Shown one piece after another: positions 31,613-42,670 of a stretch of 64,000 nt of DNA (its first letter is position 1; each line of letters begins with the position of its first letter). The translations under genes and the position numbers were made by a program. The stretch covers positions 61,594,001 to 61,658,000 of the forward strand of contig NC_083691.1 of NCBI RefSeq assembly GCF_033118175.1, in the 5' to 3' direction. Source of the stretch: Dama dama (lineage: Eukaryota > Chordata > Mammalia > Artiodactyla > Cervidae). The notes beneath the pieces are model-generated. The model saw nothing but the letters and a program-made list of their open reading frames with translations, was not told the origin of the DNA and did no database searches.

Positions 31613-32775
31613 TATATTAGTTTTCTCTGGCTGTAGTAACATACTACCAAACAGAGTCTTCTCTTACAGTTCTGGAGGCTGGAAGTCTGAAATCACTGTC
31701 AATGGGTCAAAATCAACTAGTCAGTAGTCTCATGCATCCATCAAGGGCTTTTAGGGATAAATCTGCTTGTTGCCTCTTCCAGCAACTGGTGGCTGGTTAC
31801 AGGTATTCCTTGGTTAGTGACCATGTTGTTCTAGTCTCTGCCTCCATGGACACATTGCTTTCTTCTTTTCTGTCTTTCTTTGCCTCTTTCTTCAGTTCAG
31901 TTCAGTTCAGTTGCTCAGTCATGTCCGACTCTTTGCGACCCCATGGACTATAGCACACCAGGCCTCCCTGTCCATCATCAACTCCTGGAGTCTACTCAAA
32001 CTCATGACAATCGAGTCAGTGATGCCATCCAATTATCTCATCCTCTGTCGTCCCCTTCTCCTCCTGCCTTCAATCTTTCCCAGGATCAGGGTCTTTTCCA
32101 ATGAGTCAGCTCTTTGCATTGATGGGCAAAGTATTGGATTTTCAGCTTCAGCATTAGTTGTTCCAATGAATATCCAGGTCTGATTTCCTTTAGGATGGAC
32201 TGGTTGGATCTCCTGGCAGTCCAAGGGACTCTCAAGAGTCTTCTCCAGCACCACAGTTCAAAAGCATCAATTCTTCAGCATTAATTTCCAGCATCCATAC
32301 ATGACTACTGGAAAAACCATAGCTTTGACTAGATGGACATTTGATGGCAAAGTAATGTCTCTGCTTTTTAATATACTGTCTAGATTGGTCATAACTTTTC
32401 TTCCAAGGAGCAAGAGTCTTTCAATTTCATGGTTGCAATCACCATCTGCAGTGATTTTGGAGCCCCCCAAAATAAAGTCTGTCACTGTTTCCACTGTTTC
32501 CCCATCTATTTGCTATGAAGTGATGGGACCAGATCCTATGATCTTAGTTTTCTGAATGTTGAGTTTTAAGCCAACTTTTTCACTCTCCTCTTTCTTAGGA
32601 CACTTTTTATGGCATTTAGGGTCTACTCAGATAATCTAGGATAATGTCTTCATCTCACAATTCTTAATCACTATCTGCAAAGACATCTCTCCCCCAAAGG
32701 TAACATTTATAGATTCTAGGGATTAGAGTGAGGCTGTCTCTTGAGGGGAGGTATCATTTGGGAGGCCATAGCGAA
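31613..32775 (-). mobile_element. MLT1-type MaLR LTR, reverse orientation, split by BovB
   Basis: The left part has ATATTAGTTTTCTCTGGCTG, AGTTCTGGAGGCTGGAAGTC and CTTGTTGCCTCTTCCAGC. The right part (from 32597) has TCTACTCAGATAATCTAGGA, TAATGTCTTCATCTCACAAT, ATCTGCAAAGACATCTC and GGTAACATTTATAGATTC. Together these read as one MLT1 LTR backwards. BovB occupies 31893-32586. An ancient endogenous-retrovirus LTR without coding sequence. Confidence 0.78.
31893..32586 (-). mobile_element. BovB (RTE) LINE fragment inside MLT1
   Basis: Starts with repeated CAGTT, then GTCATGTCCGACTCTTTGCGA, and reaches the post-RT region. The minus-strand frames 32033-32254 and 32267-32494 carry BovB protein (ADSLEKTLILGKIEGRRRRG; METVTDFILGGSKITADGDC), separated by frame breaks. 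The 10-bp CCTCTTTCTT occurs at 31883-31892 and 32587-32596. It is a candidate target duplication, though BovB itself carries CCTCTTTC at this point, so part may be microhomology. Confidence 0.94.
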
Positions 32776-33235
32776 AGCCAGAGACAGGCCCACACAGGAG
32801 ATGCCCAGAATGGAGGCATTAGTCATCAGAGGACCTGTCTCAGTGGGGAGAAGAAATTAGGCAAGATGGGAAAGAAACATACCTACAGGGTAAATAATAA
32901 GGAAACCTTTATAACTGCCTGAATTACAATAGACACTAAATGAAATAATGATTTTCATCAGATACCTACTAGGTGCCAGGTACTGTTCTAAGGAGGCTGG
33001 AAAGAAAGCAACACGAAGTTTGCTTTCATTTATAGTGAATGAATGAATGAATAACTGAGGATATTCCTTGCTCAGCAAGGAAGGTCTTTGTTTCAGGTAT
33101 CAAGACCATCAAGAAGAGCGGTCCGAGGATGTGCAATTAGAAATCATAGCAGGTGCTCTGGCTGGAGTGGGGTGTGTGCAGTCGAAGAAGGCCAGCCATC
33201 ACACAGTTGGAGGAGGGGAAGGGGTATGTTTAACT
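32776..33235. other. Mostly unassigned, with possible L2 and (GAAT)n
   Basis: At 32945-33010 the sequence GATACCTACTAGGTGCCAGG then TACTGTTCTAAGGAGGCTGG resembles a reversed L2 3' region. At 33038-33051 a (GAAT)3 run is seen. The remainder is unassigned. Confidence 0.4.
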
Positions 33236-33391
33236 GAGTGGTTCTTGGCCCAAGCTGCACATTGATCATCTGGGATGCTTTAATCAAATGCCTGGACCAA
33301 CCCTCAGAGATGCTGATTCAGTTGGTCAGGGTATCTAAGTAGTGTAGCCTCCCCAGGTGATTCTAATGTGCAGCCAGGGATAAGAACCAGG
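33236..33391 (+). mobile_element. MER5A hAT-Charlie MITE, complete
   Basis: The left end GAGTGGTTCTTGGCC and right end GGGATAAGAACCAGGG are diverged copies of the MER5 terminal repeats (CAGTGGTTCTCAA type). The interior reads AAGCTGCACATTGATCATCT, CTGATTCAGTTGGTCAGGGT and CCCCAGGTGATTCTAATGTG in the correct order. The usual 8-bp duplication is not visible. Non-coding. Confidence 0.88.
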
Positions 33392-33485
33392 GTTCTTATT
33401 TGTACTGGTTCTTGTTTCTTAACTTTGTTCTTATTTCTTACTTCTCTTTGTGCTGATTGCCTTATGATTTGGAGCCAGATCTGGC

Positions 33486-33602
33486 ATGGCATCCCACTCC
33501 AGTACTCTTGCCTAGAGAATCCCATGGACAGAGGAGCCTGGTGGGCTGCAGTCCATAGGGTTGCACAGAGTCAGACACTACTGAAGGGACAGCACGCACA
33601 CA
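33486..33602 (+). mobile_element. Bov SINE 3' fragment
   Basis: CCCACTCCAGTACTCTTGCC, GAATCCCATGGACAGAGGAG, CTGGTGGGCTGCAGTCCATA and a terminal ACTGAAGGGACAGCACGCAC. The tRNA-like head is missing. Confidence 0.93.
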
Positions 33603-33634
33603 TGTTGGCAACAGAACAAGGCTCAATGAGTGCC

Positions 33635-33812
33635 TTTAAGTTGTGTGATCTAGGGCATATTATGTAACTTCTCTGGGTCTCCATTTACTCATCTATAAAA
33701 TGAGGATAGTAATATTTATACATCTCTGTAAGGATTAAGGAAGAAAATATTTGCAAAGGGCCAACTGTGATGCTTGGTACATGGTGAATACTCATATGTG
33801 ATCCTTAATTTT
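33635..33812 (+). mobile_element. MIR SINE
   Basis: TTGTGTGATCTAGGGCATAT, ATGTAACTTCTCTGGGTCTC and ATTTACTCATCTATAAAATG, then GAGGATAGTAATATTTATAC. A good MIR core. Confidence 0.88.
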
Positions 33813-33814
33813 TC

Positions 33815-33950
33815 ACTAAGTTAGGGATTATTTGTGCCTATTTTATAGATTTGGGAATTGAGGATTAGACACATCCAGTTAACTTGTTCAGAGCCACATT
33901 ATTAGCAAATTTAGCCCAGACCTCCTTTTATGACCTAATTCTACCCATTA
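33815..33950 (-). mobile_element. MIR SINE fragment, reverse orientation
   Basis: CTATTTTATAGATTTGGGAA, TTAACTTGTTCAGAGCCACA and TTAGCAAATTTAGCCCAGAC are in reverse MIR order. With the preceding MIR it forms an inverted pair. Confidence 0.65.
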
Positions 33951-34155
33951 TTGTAATAGTGGTGTGTTAAAGCCCAGCCACCCCACTCTTTCCTCTTTGA
34001 CCTCTGTGGCTATGAATGAGCTGGCCACTGCTGCTGCTGGTCTGTTAAGACTCTGGTTTCCCCTCAACACCCAGGAATTTAGGGTGGGAGAGAAGCCTAT
34101 GTCACCATCCCTCTTGGCTCCATCTCTTCTCTAAGATAGAGTAGACGTAAGAATG

Positions 34156-34353
34156 GCTCAGTTGGTAAAGCATCTGTCTGCAATGCAGGAGACCTGGGTT
34201 CGATCCCTGGTTTGGGAAGATCTCCTGGAGAAGGAAATGGCAACCCACTCCAGTATCCTTGCCTGGAAAACCCCATGGACAGGAGCCTGGTAGGCTACAG
34301 TCCACAGGGTCCGCGAAGAGTCAGACACGACTGAGCGACTTCATGTCTTCTAG
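34156..34353 (+). mobile_element. Bov-tA SINE with intact B-box-like sequence
   Basis: GCTCAGTTGGTAAAGCATCT then GGTTCGATCCC (34198-34208, a good RNA polymerase III B box), and on to GAGTCAGACACGACTGAGCG. The first bases of the head are missing. AAGAATG at 34149-34155 and 34354-34360 is a possible short target duplication. It abuts the MLT1 start. Confidence 0.93.
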
Positions 34354-34358
34354 AAGAA

Positions 34359-34984
34359 TGCTGTAGGCTAAATAACAACCCTCTAAAAATATCAGGTCCT
34401 AATTCTTGGAACCTGCCATTATTTTATATGGCAATGTCTTTGCAGGTGTGATTAAGGATTTTGAGATTAGAAAGTTGTTCTGAATACTGCAGGTGGGTGG
34501 GTGGGAGGGGCCGAAGTACTATCACAAGTGTCCTAATATGAAAGGCAGGGAAAAGGCTCAAGAGGCAGGGGATATATATATATATATCTGTGTGTGTATA
34601 GTTTTGACTCATTTGCATTGTTATATGACGTAAACGGACACAACATTGTAAAGCAATTTTGTGGCCCAATTAAAAACCATTGTAAACCAATTAAAAAGTA
34701 AAATAAAAAATAAAATTAAAAAAGGCAGAGAGAGTTTTGACCCACATACAGAGGAGAACAAGATGTGACTCTGGAGGCAGAGATTGGAGTATTGTGGTCA
34801 CAAGCCAAGGAATGCCTGCAGCTGCCAAAATGTGGAAGAATGGATTCTCTCCTCCTCTCTCTGAAGCGGGTTTTGGCCCCATGTTACTAGTTTTGGACTT
34901 ATAGAACTGTGAAAGAGTAATTTCTGTTGTTTTGAACCACCTGGTATGTGGTAATTTGTTACAGTAGCCATGGGAAGTAACACT
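34359..34984 (+). mobile_element. MLT1-type MaLR LTR with an internal insertion
   Basis: The start TGCTGTAGGCTAAATAACAA and TCAGGTCCTAATTCTTGGAA, the middle GACTCTGGAGGCAGAGATTG and CACAAGCCAAGGAATGCCTG, and the end TTCTGTTGTTTTGAACCACC with GTGGTAATTTGTTACAGTAG match an MLT1 LTR in plus orientation. The section at about 34565-34735 is foreign (see next entry). No coding sequence. Confidence 0.85.
34565..34735 (+). mobile_element. (TA)n plus ruminant L1-type 3' tail inside MLT1
   Basis: A TA run (about 34571-34586) and a short TG run are followed by ACACAACATTGTAAAGCAAT and CCAATTAAAAACCATTG. The region ends in an A-rich TAAAATAAAAAATAAAATTA. The ACAACATTGTAAA/CCAATTAAAA combination is typical of the 3' end of artiodactyl L1s. 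The A-rich end supports a retroposed fragment in plus orientation. Confidence 0.6.
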
Positions 34985-36170
34985 CGAGGTTCTCTGTGGG
35001 CACCCCAGTTCTCTCTGTGTGTGGGGGTTACTCTCAAGTCCCAGTAAACCCAGTAGGGGTCTGCTTGGATCTTTTTTGGGTGCCTGGTTGCTGACTTCTA
35101 CTGCTGTGCCAGTAGGCAGCTGGTGCTCTTGTAGCACGGGAGCAGGCAGAGTTCACCTCATCCTCACACCCCTGTCCTTTCCGACCAGCCAAGCCTCTGG
35201 CCAGGAGCGGATATGAGTCGTTTATTGACTCTTCTGCCGGAGGAGACAGACAGCCTCTCTAAGAGGTGGGGTAGGGTGCAGAGCCACAGGGACTGATGGC
35301 TCCCAATCCCTGCCTGCTTTTTGGCATTGAGGGTCCCCGGCTCAGTTCACCCCCGTCTTACCAGCCTTGTTGCTCAAGGGCAGGGACTTTCTGGAACAAT
35401 TTTACTCAGTGCACCAGGAACAAAGGAGAAACCAAATGCCTTGCTTAGGAGCGACCCATATGGAGGAGGCAAGGCTAGGCCCAGTGACAGGATAATTGCT
35501 TAAATATCTGCTCTAAGTATAAAGGCAGACTCTACCTCCAGCTGGAGTTCAAGTTCCCACAGGTCATGAAAACAAAGAGGGGAATGGGAGAATTAAAGAG
35601 GAATAGAAATGGAAATGATTAGGAAAGATTGCCACTACTTACAGTGGGGGAGGTGGGGAGATGGGAATTAACCCTTTTGGGGTTGTGCAGTAGGGTGTGG
35701 GCTCCCAGCTCTTGGGAAAGCTGGAGGCCTGAGCCTGCGGGTGACACGCTCTGCTCCAGTGCAGCTCTCCCAGGACCCAGAGAAGAGATGGGTGGGGCTT
35801 GTTCAGGCGCTGGGCTGTGGGCAGTGTGACTTGGTAATGGCTTTGAGTGGCGGGACTGAGTCTGTGGGCAGCACATTCAGGTTTCAATTTATCACAATCC
35901 CTCCTTTTTCGCTCTCCTCTCCTGGTGGCGATGCCTCCTCATGCTTCATGTTTCTGCTGACCCAGCTTTCTGACACCCCTTCGGTGGGGTGGGCATGCCC
36001 TGCCCTCACTCCCACAGCATCCTGTTTCTTCTTTGCAATCCTCAGTATGTTGATAATTGTTAAATTAATTGTAGTGATCTTATCTCCTCCATTCTAAGAA
36101 GCACACATTTTCACCTTTTCACAGTTCTGAATTAGGTCCTGTCTCACAATCAGTCAGCAAATTTAAGGGA
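34985..36170. other. Unassigned sequence
   Basis: Relatively GC-rich in parts (35020-35480, 35690-35990) with overlapping open frames of 60-118 codons on both strands. None is a recognisable protein and none shows exon-like borders I would trust. No repeat recognised. Confidence 0.4.
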
Positions 36171-36614
36171 TGTATTAGACATGGTTCCCCAGAGAAATAG
36201 AACCTGTAGGATATATATCGATATATCCTGTTACATATTATATCCTATCTATACATTTATATCCTATGTCTGTCTCTGTGTATATATAGAGAGATTTTTT
36301 GGCTCATGTGATTATGGAAGCTGGCAAGTCTAAAATTCATGGGATACAACAGCAGGCTAGAAACTCCGGCAGGATTTTTGTGTTGCAGTCTTCAGACACC
36401 GTTTCTTTTTCTTTGGGAAATCTTTACCCTTAATGACTTCATCTGACTGGGTCTACCTATATTATAGAGAGTAACCTGCTTTACTTAGAGTCAACTGATG
36501 GTAAATATTGATCATACCTAACAATGACCTTCACAGCAATATCGAGACTAGTGTTTGACTAAACAACTAGATACCATAGCCTAGCCAAGTTGACACATGG
36601 AATTAACCACTACA
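36171..36614 (-). mobile_element. MLT2-type ERVL solo LTR, reverse orientation
   Basis: Starts TGTATTAGACATGGTTCCCC (reversed LTR 3' end) with AGAGAAATAGAACCTGTAGG and a TATATC-rich stretch, then GGCTCATGTGATTATGGAAG. It ends CCAAGTTGACACATGGAATT and AACCACTACA. The plus-orientation copy at 7181 has the same two ends. Coding sequence is absent. Confidence 0.83.
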
Positions 36615-37685
36615 GTGGGGGTAGTCGTTTGTTTTTTTGGCTTATTCATTCCCTCCTCCAAAATATCTACTGTAAAAGTGTGTACAGTCTTCCTGAATGT
36701 CTGAAGAATTGGGCTATGATGGCATTTGTTTTCGGTCTGCCCTTCAGTAGGCCGTGGGCCTGCTAAAGGCAGAGGTCTACCTATTTTGGTCACCACAACA
36801 TCCTCAATATTGGTTAATTCCCTTGACTGGCCGCTTGGCTAAACAGTAAAAGATTTAGATTTGGGTGCTGCTCTGACTTTTAATTTCCTCCCTTTGGGAG
36901 TGTCTCAGGACCTTTCTCCACTTCCTTTCCGCTTTTGTGCGGACTTGCATACTCCTCCTCGTCTCTTCATCCCCCTGTCTTTCTGGCTCCTTGTTTCCCA
37001 TCCCTTTTATTTGGCTAATGCTCTGTGCCTAATCACGTTAGCCAGCATTGGCATTATAGAGATGTTTGCAATCCAACCCAGGTCTGATTATGAGCTCCAG
37101 CAGCCCCAGGCTACTTTAAGAATGTGTTGATTGGTGGGGGTTGGGAAGCCCCCAGAGGGGGCCAGCATTTTTGGCTGATGGAGCCGCCCACATGTGTGTC
37201 TGGGCACCGCAAGAGAGCCTGGGCTGGTTGGGTTTTGGTTCTCTCCTTGATCAGGCTCCTGGTGGGGTATTTATCCTGGCTGGGTGTCTAAGCCCTTCCT
37301 GATTGTATTAAGCCTCATGAAAGTGAGGCCCCAAACAATCCAGCTAGTGTGGCTAGTGCTGTAACCACAGCAAAGTGTGCCCTGTATTTCTTGTCATTCT
37401 CTGTTTGAGCTCATTTCAACTTTCTCCCAGCACTGGGAGTATAAAGAAACTGCCACGTGTTTCTCTGGTTTGCAAGCATTACCTCATTTCCCTTGTCTCG
37501 GATATTAATTCAGAAATATTTATTAAGTGATTTCAGGATTTGGGGCAATTTTGAAAGCATTCAGTTCAGATTCCAAGAAGGATGCCATGAGTTTAAAGGA
37601 AATTAGCTACCTCTCTCTTTCTATTTTCTCAAAAGCACCCTATATTTTTCTTTAGTACATTTTGCTTTCTTGTCATTGTTCCTTT
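36615..37685. other. Unassigned sequence
   Basis: No gene recognised. Around 36880-37000 the strand is pyrimidine-rich, giving a low-complexity 89-codon open frame. A few CpGs at 37180-37215 are unremarkable. Confidence 0.4.
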
Positions 37686-37830
37686 AATTATTTACAATCA
37701 TTCCCTGAATGTCTGTCTTCTCTATCAGTCTTTTACAATTTCCATCTGGACAGGTTCATGAGTGGTGTCTTCATCACTGTATTCCCAGGGGGAGGCACAG
37801 TAAGTTCTTGGCCAGCTATTGCCTACATTT
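37686..37830 (+). mobile_element. Possible L2 3' fragment
   Basis: ACAGGTTCATGAGTGGTGTC, TTCATCACTGTATTCCCAGG and GGAGGCACAGTAAGTTCTTG resemble the L2 end (gagggcagggact ... tcaccactgtatccccag ... ggcacatagtaggtgct). Weak. Confidence 0.35.
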
Positions 37831-38144
37831 TGATTGACAGAGATATTGCATCCTACCTGGAAGGTGTAATTATATTTTTGAAAGTTTGTACATAGCACAG
37901 AGGAATATGTAGTTGTACATAGTTAAGGATCCATAGTTGTATTCTTGGAATCAACTTCAAAGCCCATGCTTTATCACTCAAAGAGCCTTAAAGTGTTTCT
38001 TCCTTGCATTTCTTAAAATATCTGAGACATGACTACCTGAGTCACCATTCCTAGAGGGGCTGGTGTGAAATGAAATTACTTTGGGTTGTACGGTTGTGAA
38101 GAGACACATTCCCACTTGTGTGTATATTGTAGTATACTGTACTT
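37831..38144. other. Unassigned sequence
   Basis: No feature recognised. Confidence 0.4.
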
Positions 38145-38402
38145 TGCTAAAATTGGGGACTCTGTGAATCACACTTCCTGGACTCATATCCTGGTTCTAC
38201 CAGTTTCTAGATGTTCCGCCTGAATGTTGTATGGCCTTCAGCACAATGCTTGCCATCCCTATGCCTTAATCTATTCATCTATGAATGGGGATAATGATAG
38301 TCCTCACCTCATAGACTTGTTTTGGGATTGAGATAAGTAATATAGAGCACTTAGGTCAATGTGTAGCTCAAAGTAACCTAAATAAATGTCAGTAATTATT
38401 AT
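38145..38402 (+). mobile_element. MIR SINE, nearly full length
   Basis: Begins near GACTCTGTGAATCACACTTC, then CCTGGTTCTACCAGTTTCTA, TTAATCTATTCATCTATGAA, TGGGGATAATGATAGTCCTC and ACCTCATAGACTTGTTTTGG. It ends TAACCTAAATAAATGTCAGT. All MIR segments are present in order, with some insertion in the centre. Confidence 0.85.
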
Positions 38403-39355
38403 CATTTCTATAAATGTGTGGTAGTAAAATTGTCATTGCATGCATGGTGAGTTAAAAAAAGGGAGCTTTTTAGGAGGGAAACTCTTGTCACTGAAAACCA
38501 CATGGGCTAGATGGAAATGTAAGTGGGCTCTGATGTAAGTAGAAATAATGCTGATAGTCCAGGACATAGCACTCTAGAGAAGGGTCAGTATAGAGAAAAC
38601 ATATAGTTCTTTAGCCATTGGCATGGATGAGCCAAGCATTGGGATGACAGAATTTAAGAAATGAGAGATACATTCAACCAGTGACTAGGAGTGTCGGTGG
38701 AAGTTGACTCATTTGGCATCTGAGTGCTTCCAACCATTCTCACCTGGCTTCAGCACAAATGGTCATTTCAATCCAAAAGTTCAGTCCAACCAACATTCAA
38801 GGAGAGCTGGTGGCTTGCCTTTGTGAAGTCCAGGCTCCAAATCATCATCTCGCCTGGCTGGCTGTTTGTTGGGATTGGGCAATTCTGATGGTGGCATCTG
38901 CCAGTTCCCCCCGCACAGTTATTGGGGTCAGAATCTGCATTGTCAACCAATCACTCGCAGCACCCCAAACATTTCTGACCTCAGAATACGCTTGTAGCAA
39001 GACAGATTGATCAGAAAATGTATTGTCCTGACGTTTTTAGCAAACACAAATGACTAGCCATAAATCCACAGTGATACAGCTTTGTCATCACATCCCCCAA
39101 TTCATTCTATAGAACGGGCTTGAAATATACTGTTGGAAGTAAAAATCAGCCTGGCATGTTCCCTTCCTAGTCTTCTTCTCAACTTGGCCCACAGGACTGT
39201 TTCTGGCCAATTGAGGACTAGCTTTCCTTTTTTTTTTTCACCTCTTTGAAATGAAAGACTTAGTTTTAATTGACTGAGGTATAATATTATTGTATTAAAA
39301 ATGATATATTACAGATCATAATATATATATTTTTTTCATCCCAAGTAACTTTTCA
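38403..39355. other. Unassigned sequence
   Basis: No gene or repeat recognised apart from a T-run at about 39228-39238 and a short AT run at 39320-39333. Confidence 0.4.
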
Positions 39356-39359
39356 CACC

Positions 39360-39480
39360 AACTGGGTTATTTGATATTTTCAACCACCTTGTGAGGTAAG
39401 TTTGGTGGATAAGGATATTATTAATTTCCTTTTGAACTTGGACACTCAAGGAGGGACAGTGATAACTTACGTTGGTGAAA
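39360..39480 (-). mobile_element. MIR SINE fragment, reverse orientation
   Basis: CAACCACCTTGTGAGGTAAG, GGATATTATTAATTTCCTTT and GGGACAGTGATAACTTACG follow reverse MIR order. Confidence 0.6.
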
Positions 39481-39489
39481 CTGGTGTTA

Positions 39490-39725
39490 TTAATAGCTAA
39501 TACACTGCAGTTACCTTGTATCAAATACTATTGTAAGTGTTTATTTAATCCTCAGAGTGAGCCAAGGAAGAAGTCACTGTTATTATCCCTGTTACATGGA
39601 TGAGGAGACTGAGACTTGGAGAGATGAAATCAACTGCCCAAGATTATAGCTGGTAAGTGATGGAGCTGAGATTACAACCTTTGTAATCTTGGCTTCAGAG
39701 TCTATATTCTTATCTGCTGTCATAT
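39490..39725 (-). mobile_element. MIR SINE, reverse orientation
   Basis: TTATTTAATCCTCAGAGTGA, TTATTATCCCTGTTACATGG, ATGAGGAGACTGAGACTTGG, TCAACTGCCCAAGATTATAG and CTGGTAAGTGATGGAGCTGA make a strong reverse MIR match. Confidence 0.88.
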
Positions 39726-41485
39726 GTTGGATGATACAGTCCTTGGTCTCAGGGATTTTCAGGTGATTCTTGCTCTGGTTACTGTCTCCTTTTACCAGTT
39801 TCCTGTCTTCTTTAAGGACCTCCTAATCTTAGATGGATAATGTATGTTCCAAAATGAATAGAAATATGTTTATTTCTTTATTATAAGAGCAACAGCAGTA
39901 GCTGGAGAAGAAAACGGGAACCAGCTTCAAAATGATAATGAGATGAAAGATTGAAAGCTTATGAGAAGCTTATGAAAGTGCTGCTGAAACTATTGTCTCA
40001 TTCTTGGTTGTTGCCAAGGACTCCTGTTTGGCTTCCTGCTCTGTGTGGTTTATTCTGTCGAAGTAGGAGGAGGCATATCAATGCTGAAGTCAGACTCACT
40101 GTGGGGATGGGGAGGGTCCTTGTCAGTTGCATTTTCTTTCTTTGTAAACTTCAGAGACGTGTTGGCAGCAACCCGATTTGAGATCTTGCAGGTAAGGGTT
40201 TTAGAACCCCTGGGAGAGCCTGCTTTTCTGGTGAGCTTCTAGGTTTGTGGGATGTAGAATTCATGTAAAAACTCTTCAACTCTTCTGAAGGAGCTATTAA
40301 AATTAACTTTGATTTGACTATAGGTGGTTTTGGTGCTAATAGCTTAGGGCATACTATTCTGAGATTAGGTCTTTATTGCCAGGGATCAGATGGAACTTTT
40401 CAGGGCACTTGGAACTTCTCAGGTCAGATGGAACTTTTTATTTATTTATTTGATATAATGAGAATGCACAGAGAACGATGCAGCTGACTTTTGGTTCTTT
40501 GGAGCAACAAGCTTTTTTGTGATTGAAGTAATTCATTTGTTACAATCAGTGTACAGTTTGGAAAAGATACCATCTTCTAAGTGGGAGATTTTCTCCTATG
40601 GAAGAGATTTCTTTTGGTTGGGTGGGACTGGGATGGGGGAGTGAGTAGGAATTTTCAGGGCTTCAAAATGCTAAGAAGTTTGTTTCTTGTGGGACTTCAC
40701 ATGCAGCAGGATAACTGACTTAGATAACTCCATGGGGGCCTCACCTGGGTTTCCTATATGGGGTCTAATTTTCTTCCTGCTTGAGTTATTATGTAATCAC
40801 ATTATGTTGTCAAAACTTGGACAGTGGGAGAGAGTAAGGTAATAGAGAAAGACCCAAATTCCCTGGGCACTTCTGCTTAACATGACTTTTATGACCTTTG
40901 GCATAAAGATTAACCTGAGCACGCCAACTTTGTCATGTCTGCAAGCTTGTGTGCATGGGCGGACAGGGTGAGATGGGAGTGAGTGACATTAGATATGTAT
41001 TATAGTAGGCACAACGCCAAAGCAGACAGTTGAAAAATGAAACTGTTTGCCAATCTAGTTTATTTGACATCTTTAGACAAATAAATGGTGTTGCTTAAGA
41101 GAATTTTGGCTTTGAAAAATTAGAATTGATAATCATATGGATTTGTCTGTTGTAAATGTTATGCACCTATAAATCCAAAGAAGGGGTTTATATTCATGTG
41201 TTGACACTCCCTGCAGGTAATTATAAACACTGCCCTCCACAGAGACTGATATCTTTTTAAATTTTTATTGATTTATAAAATTATAAAACTAGTGTAGCAA
41301 TAACATTAAGTGAATTTAGAAGAAGAAAAAAAGAAGAAAAATCTCTAACAATCTTACTATTTGTATGTTGTAACTTTTTTCATGTTTAACTTTTACTTTT
41401 TTTGCTGTTGGCTTGTATATTTCTATACAGTTGGAATCCTAGCTACCCAGACTTTACCCAATTTACTCAATAAAATTTGCAAATT
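39726..41485. other. Unassigned sequence
   Basis: Mostly unique-looking DNA with small unrecognised open frames. An (ATTT)n-like run lies at about 40438-40451 and an A-rich AAGAAG stretch at about 41320-41342. Confidence 0.4.
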
Positions 41486-41489
41486 GGAG

Positions 41490-41640
41490 GCAACTTCAGT
41501 AGTAGATCCATGGATAGTTGAGCTAGAAGGGGCATTTGAAATCCTCTGGCCTGATCTTGTTCTGCAGTTGAAGTGGCAGAAGCCCAGAGAAGTGAAGGGA
41601 TTTGCCTGAAGGACAGAGATTGGGAATAACTGAGGTGGGG
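41490..41640 (-). mobile_element. MIR-like ancient repeat
   Basis: TGAGCTAGAAGGGGCATTTG, CCAGAGAAGTGAAGGGATTT and GCCTGAAGGACAGAGATTGG match the widespread old mammalian pattern gagctggaagggacctt ... gcccagagaggtgaagtgacttgcc. Family is probably MIR-related. Confidence 0.45.
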
Positions 41641-41734
41641 CTTTTTCCAACACAGTGTTGCTTCTTCACACTCCGCAATCTCTCTCTACCTTAGTCTTGA
41701 GACTTGCCTTCAACACCACAAGTCCGTCAACTTA

Positions 41735-41800
41735 TGTGTGTGTATACGTATGTGTGCATATATACATATGTATATGAAATATATATTTATAGATATGAAT
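41735..41800. repeat. Degenerate TG/TA microsatellite
   Basis: Alternating TG, TA and CA dinucleotides with interruptions (GTGTGTGTATACGTATGTG and so on). Confidence 0.75.
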
Positions 41801-42598
41801 TGCTATCTAATATATGGACAGACTTAATTATAGCAAACTCCAGTTTCATAAATGATTATAAAAATTGAAAAGGTTTGAAAAGTAGTCATGAGACTATGGA
41901 ATTTTACATTTCCTCACATAACAAATCTCCTATAATGTTTTTCTTAAGGTCTTATGCTACATAATGCCCCTTCTAGCTCATAATGTTAGGTCATTTATGA
42001 TGGAATGCCACTCTCTAGAAATGTGAAAATCTTACTGGACCTGGGAAGAAAGCCCAGAAGAGATGGAAAAGAGAGTGAAGCTATAGGGTGAACTCATTAC
42101 AATGGACAGTTGTTTTCTCAGAAACAAAAGTGAAGTTACTACAAACTTTTTTAAAATGGCAAAACCACAAGTGTATTTATTTGATTCTAAGTGGTAATAA
42201 AGATTGACTTCCCAGAGTTGGAGGGTCTATTTTGGTTTTCACTCCTGGTCTTTAATATTAGCCTTTAGCAGAAGTCTATTGAAATGGTAGTCACCATCTT
42301 GGAATGTTTTTAATACGTCTGGATTGTTTCCTCTTTTAGGTATAGTTAAGCTATACCTTTGCAAATGAAAAACTATGGAGAATTAAAAAGAGAATGAAAA
42401 ACATCTAGTGAGATTTACTTGAAAGGTAGATTTGTGGATAATTTTCAGGAGGGGAATTTTTTCCCTTGGCTATAAATCGATTTTGGTAGTTGAAACTATC
42501 TGTCAGAGGCAAATATTTTTCAAATTTCAAATCAGTTCCTTGAAAGAACACTGCTTGTTCTTTGTTAGAGGATGCTCTCTTGGATTCCTGAGTTCAAG
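41801..42598. other. Unassigned AT-rich sequence
   Basis: No feature recognised. Confidence 0.4.
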
Positions 42599-42670
42599 AA
42601 TAATAATCTATCCCTAGCACATCGGCACACCCTGTCACAAAAATAAGTGCCTAATAAATATTTCCTAGAT
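42599..42670 (+). mobile_element. L2 3' terminus fragment
   Basis: ATCCCTAGCACATCGGCACA then AATAAGTGCCTAATAAATAT and TTCCTAGATGCATG resemble the L2 terminus (ccccagcacctagcacagtgcct ... taggtgctcaataaatatttgttgaatg). Confidence 0.5.

Noticed and set aside
34691..35137. 148-codon open frame on the minus strand
   Set aside because: Most of it lies antisense to the MLT1 LTR, so it is a chance frame over a repeat.
35020..35990. CpG island promoter
   Set aside because: The region is moderately GC-rich, but CpGs are sparse and no TATA box, initiator context or first exon is recognisable.
36171..36614. Part of an intact endogenous retrovirus together with the LTR at 7181
   Set aside because: The two MLT2 LTRs are in opposite orientation, 28 kb apart, with no retroviral internal region between them. 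They are independent solo LTRs.
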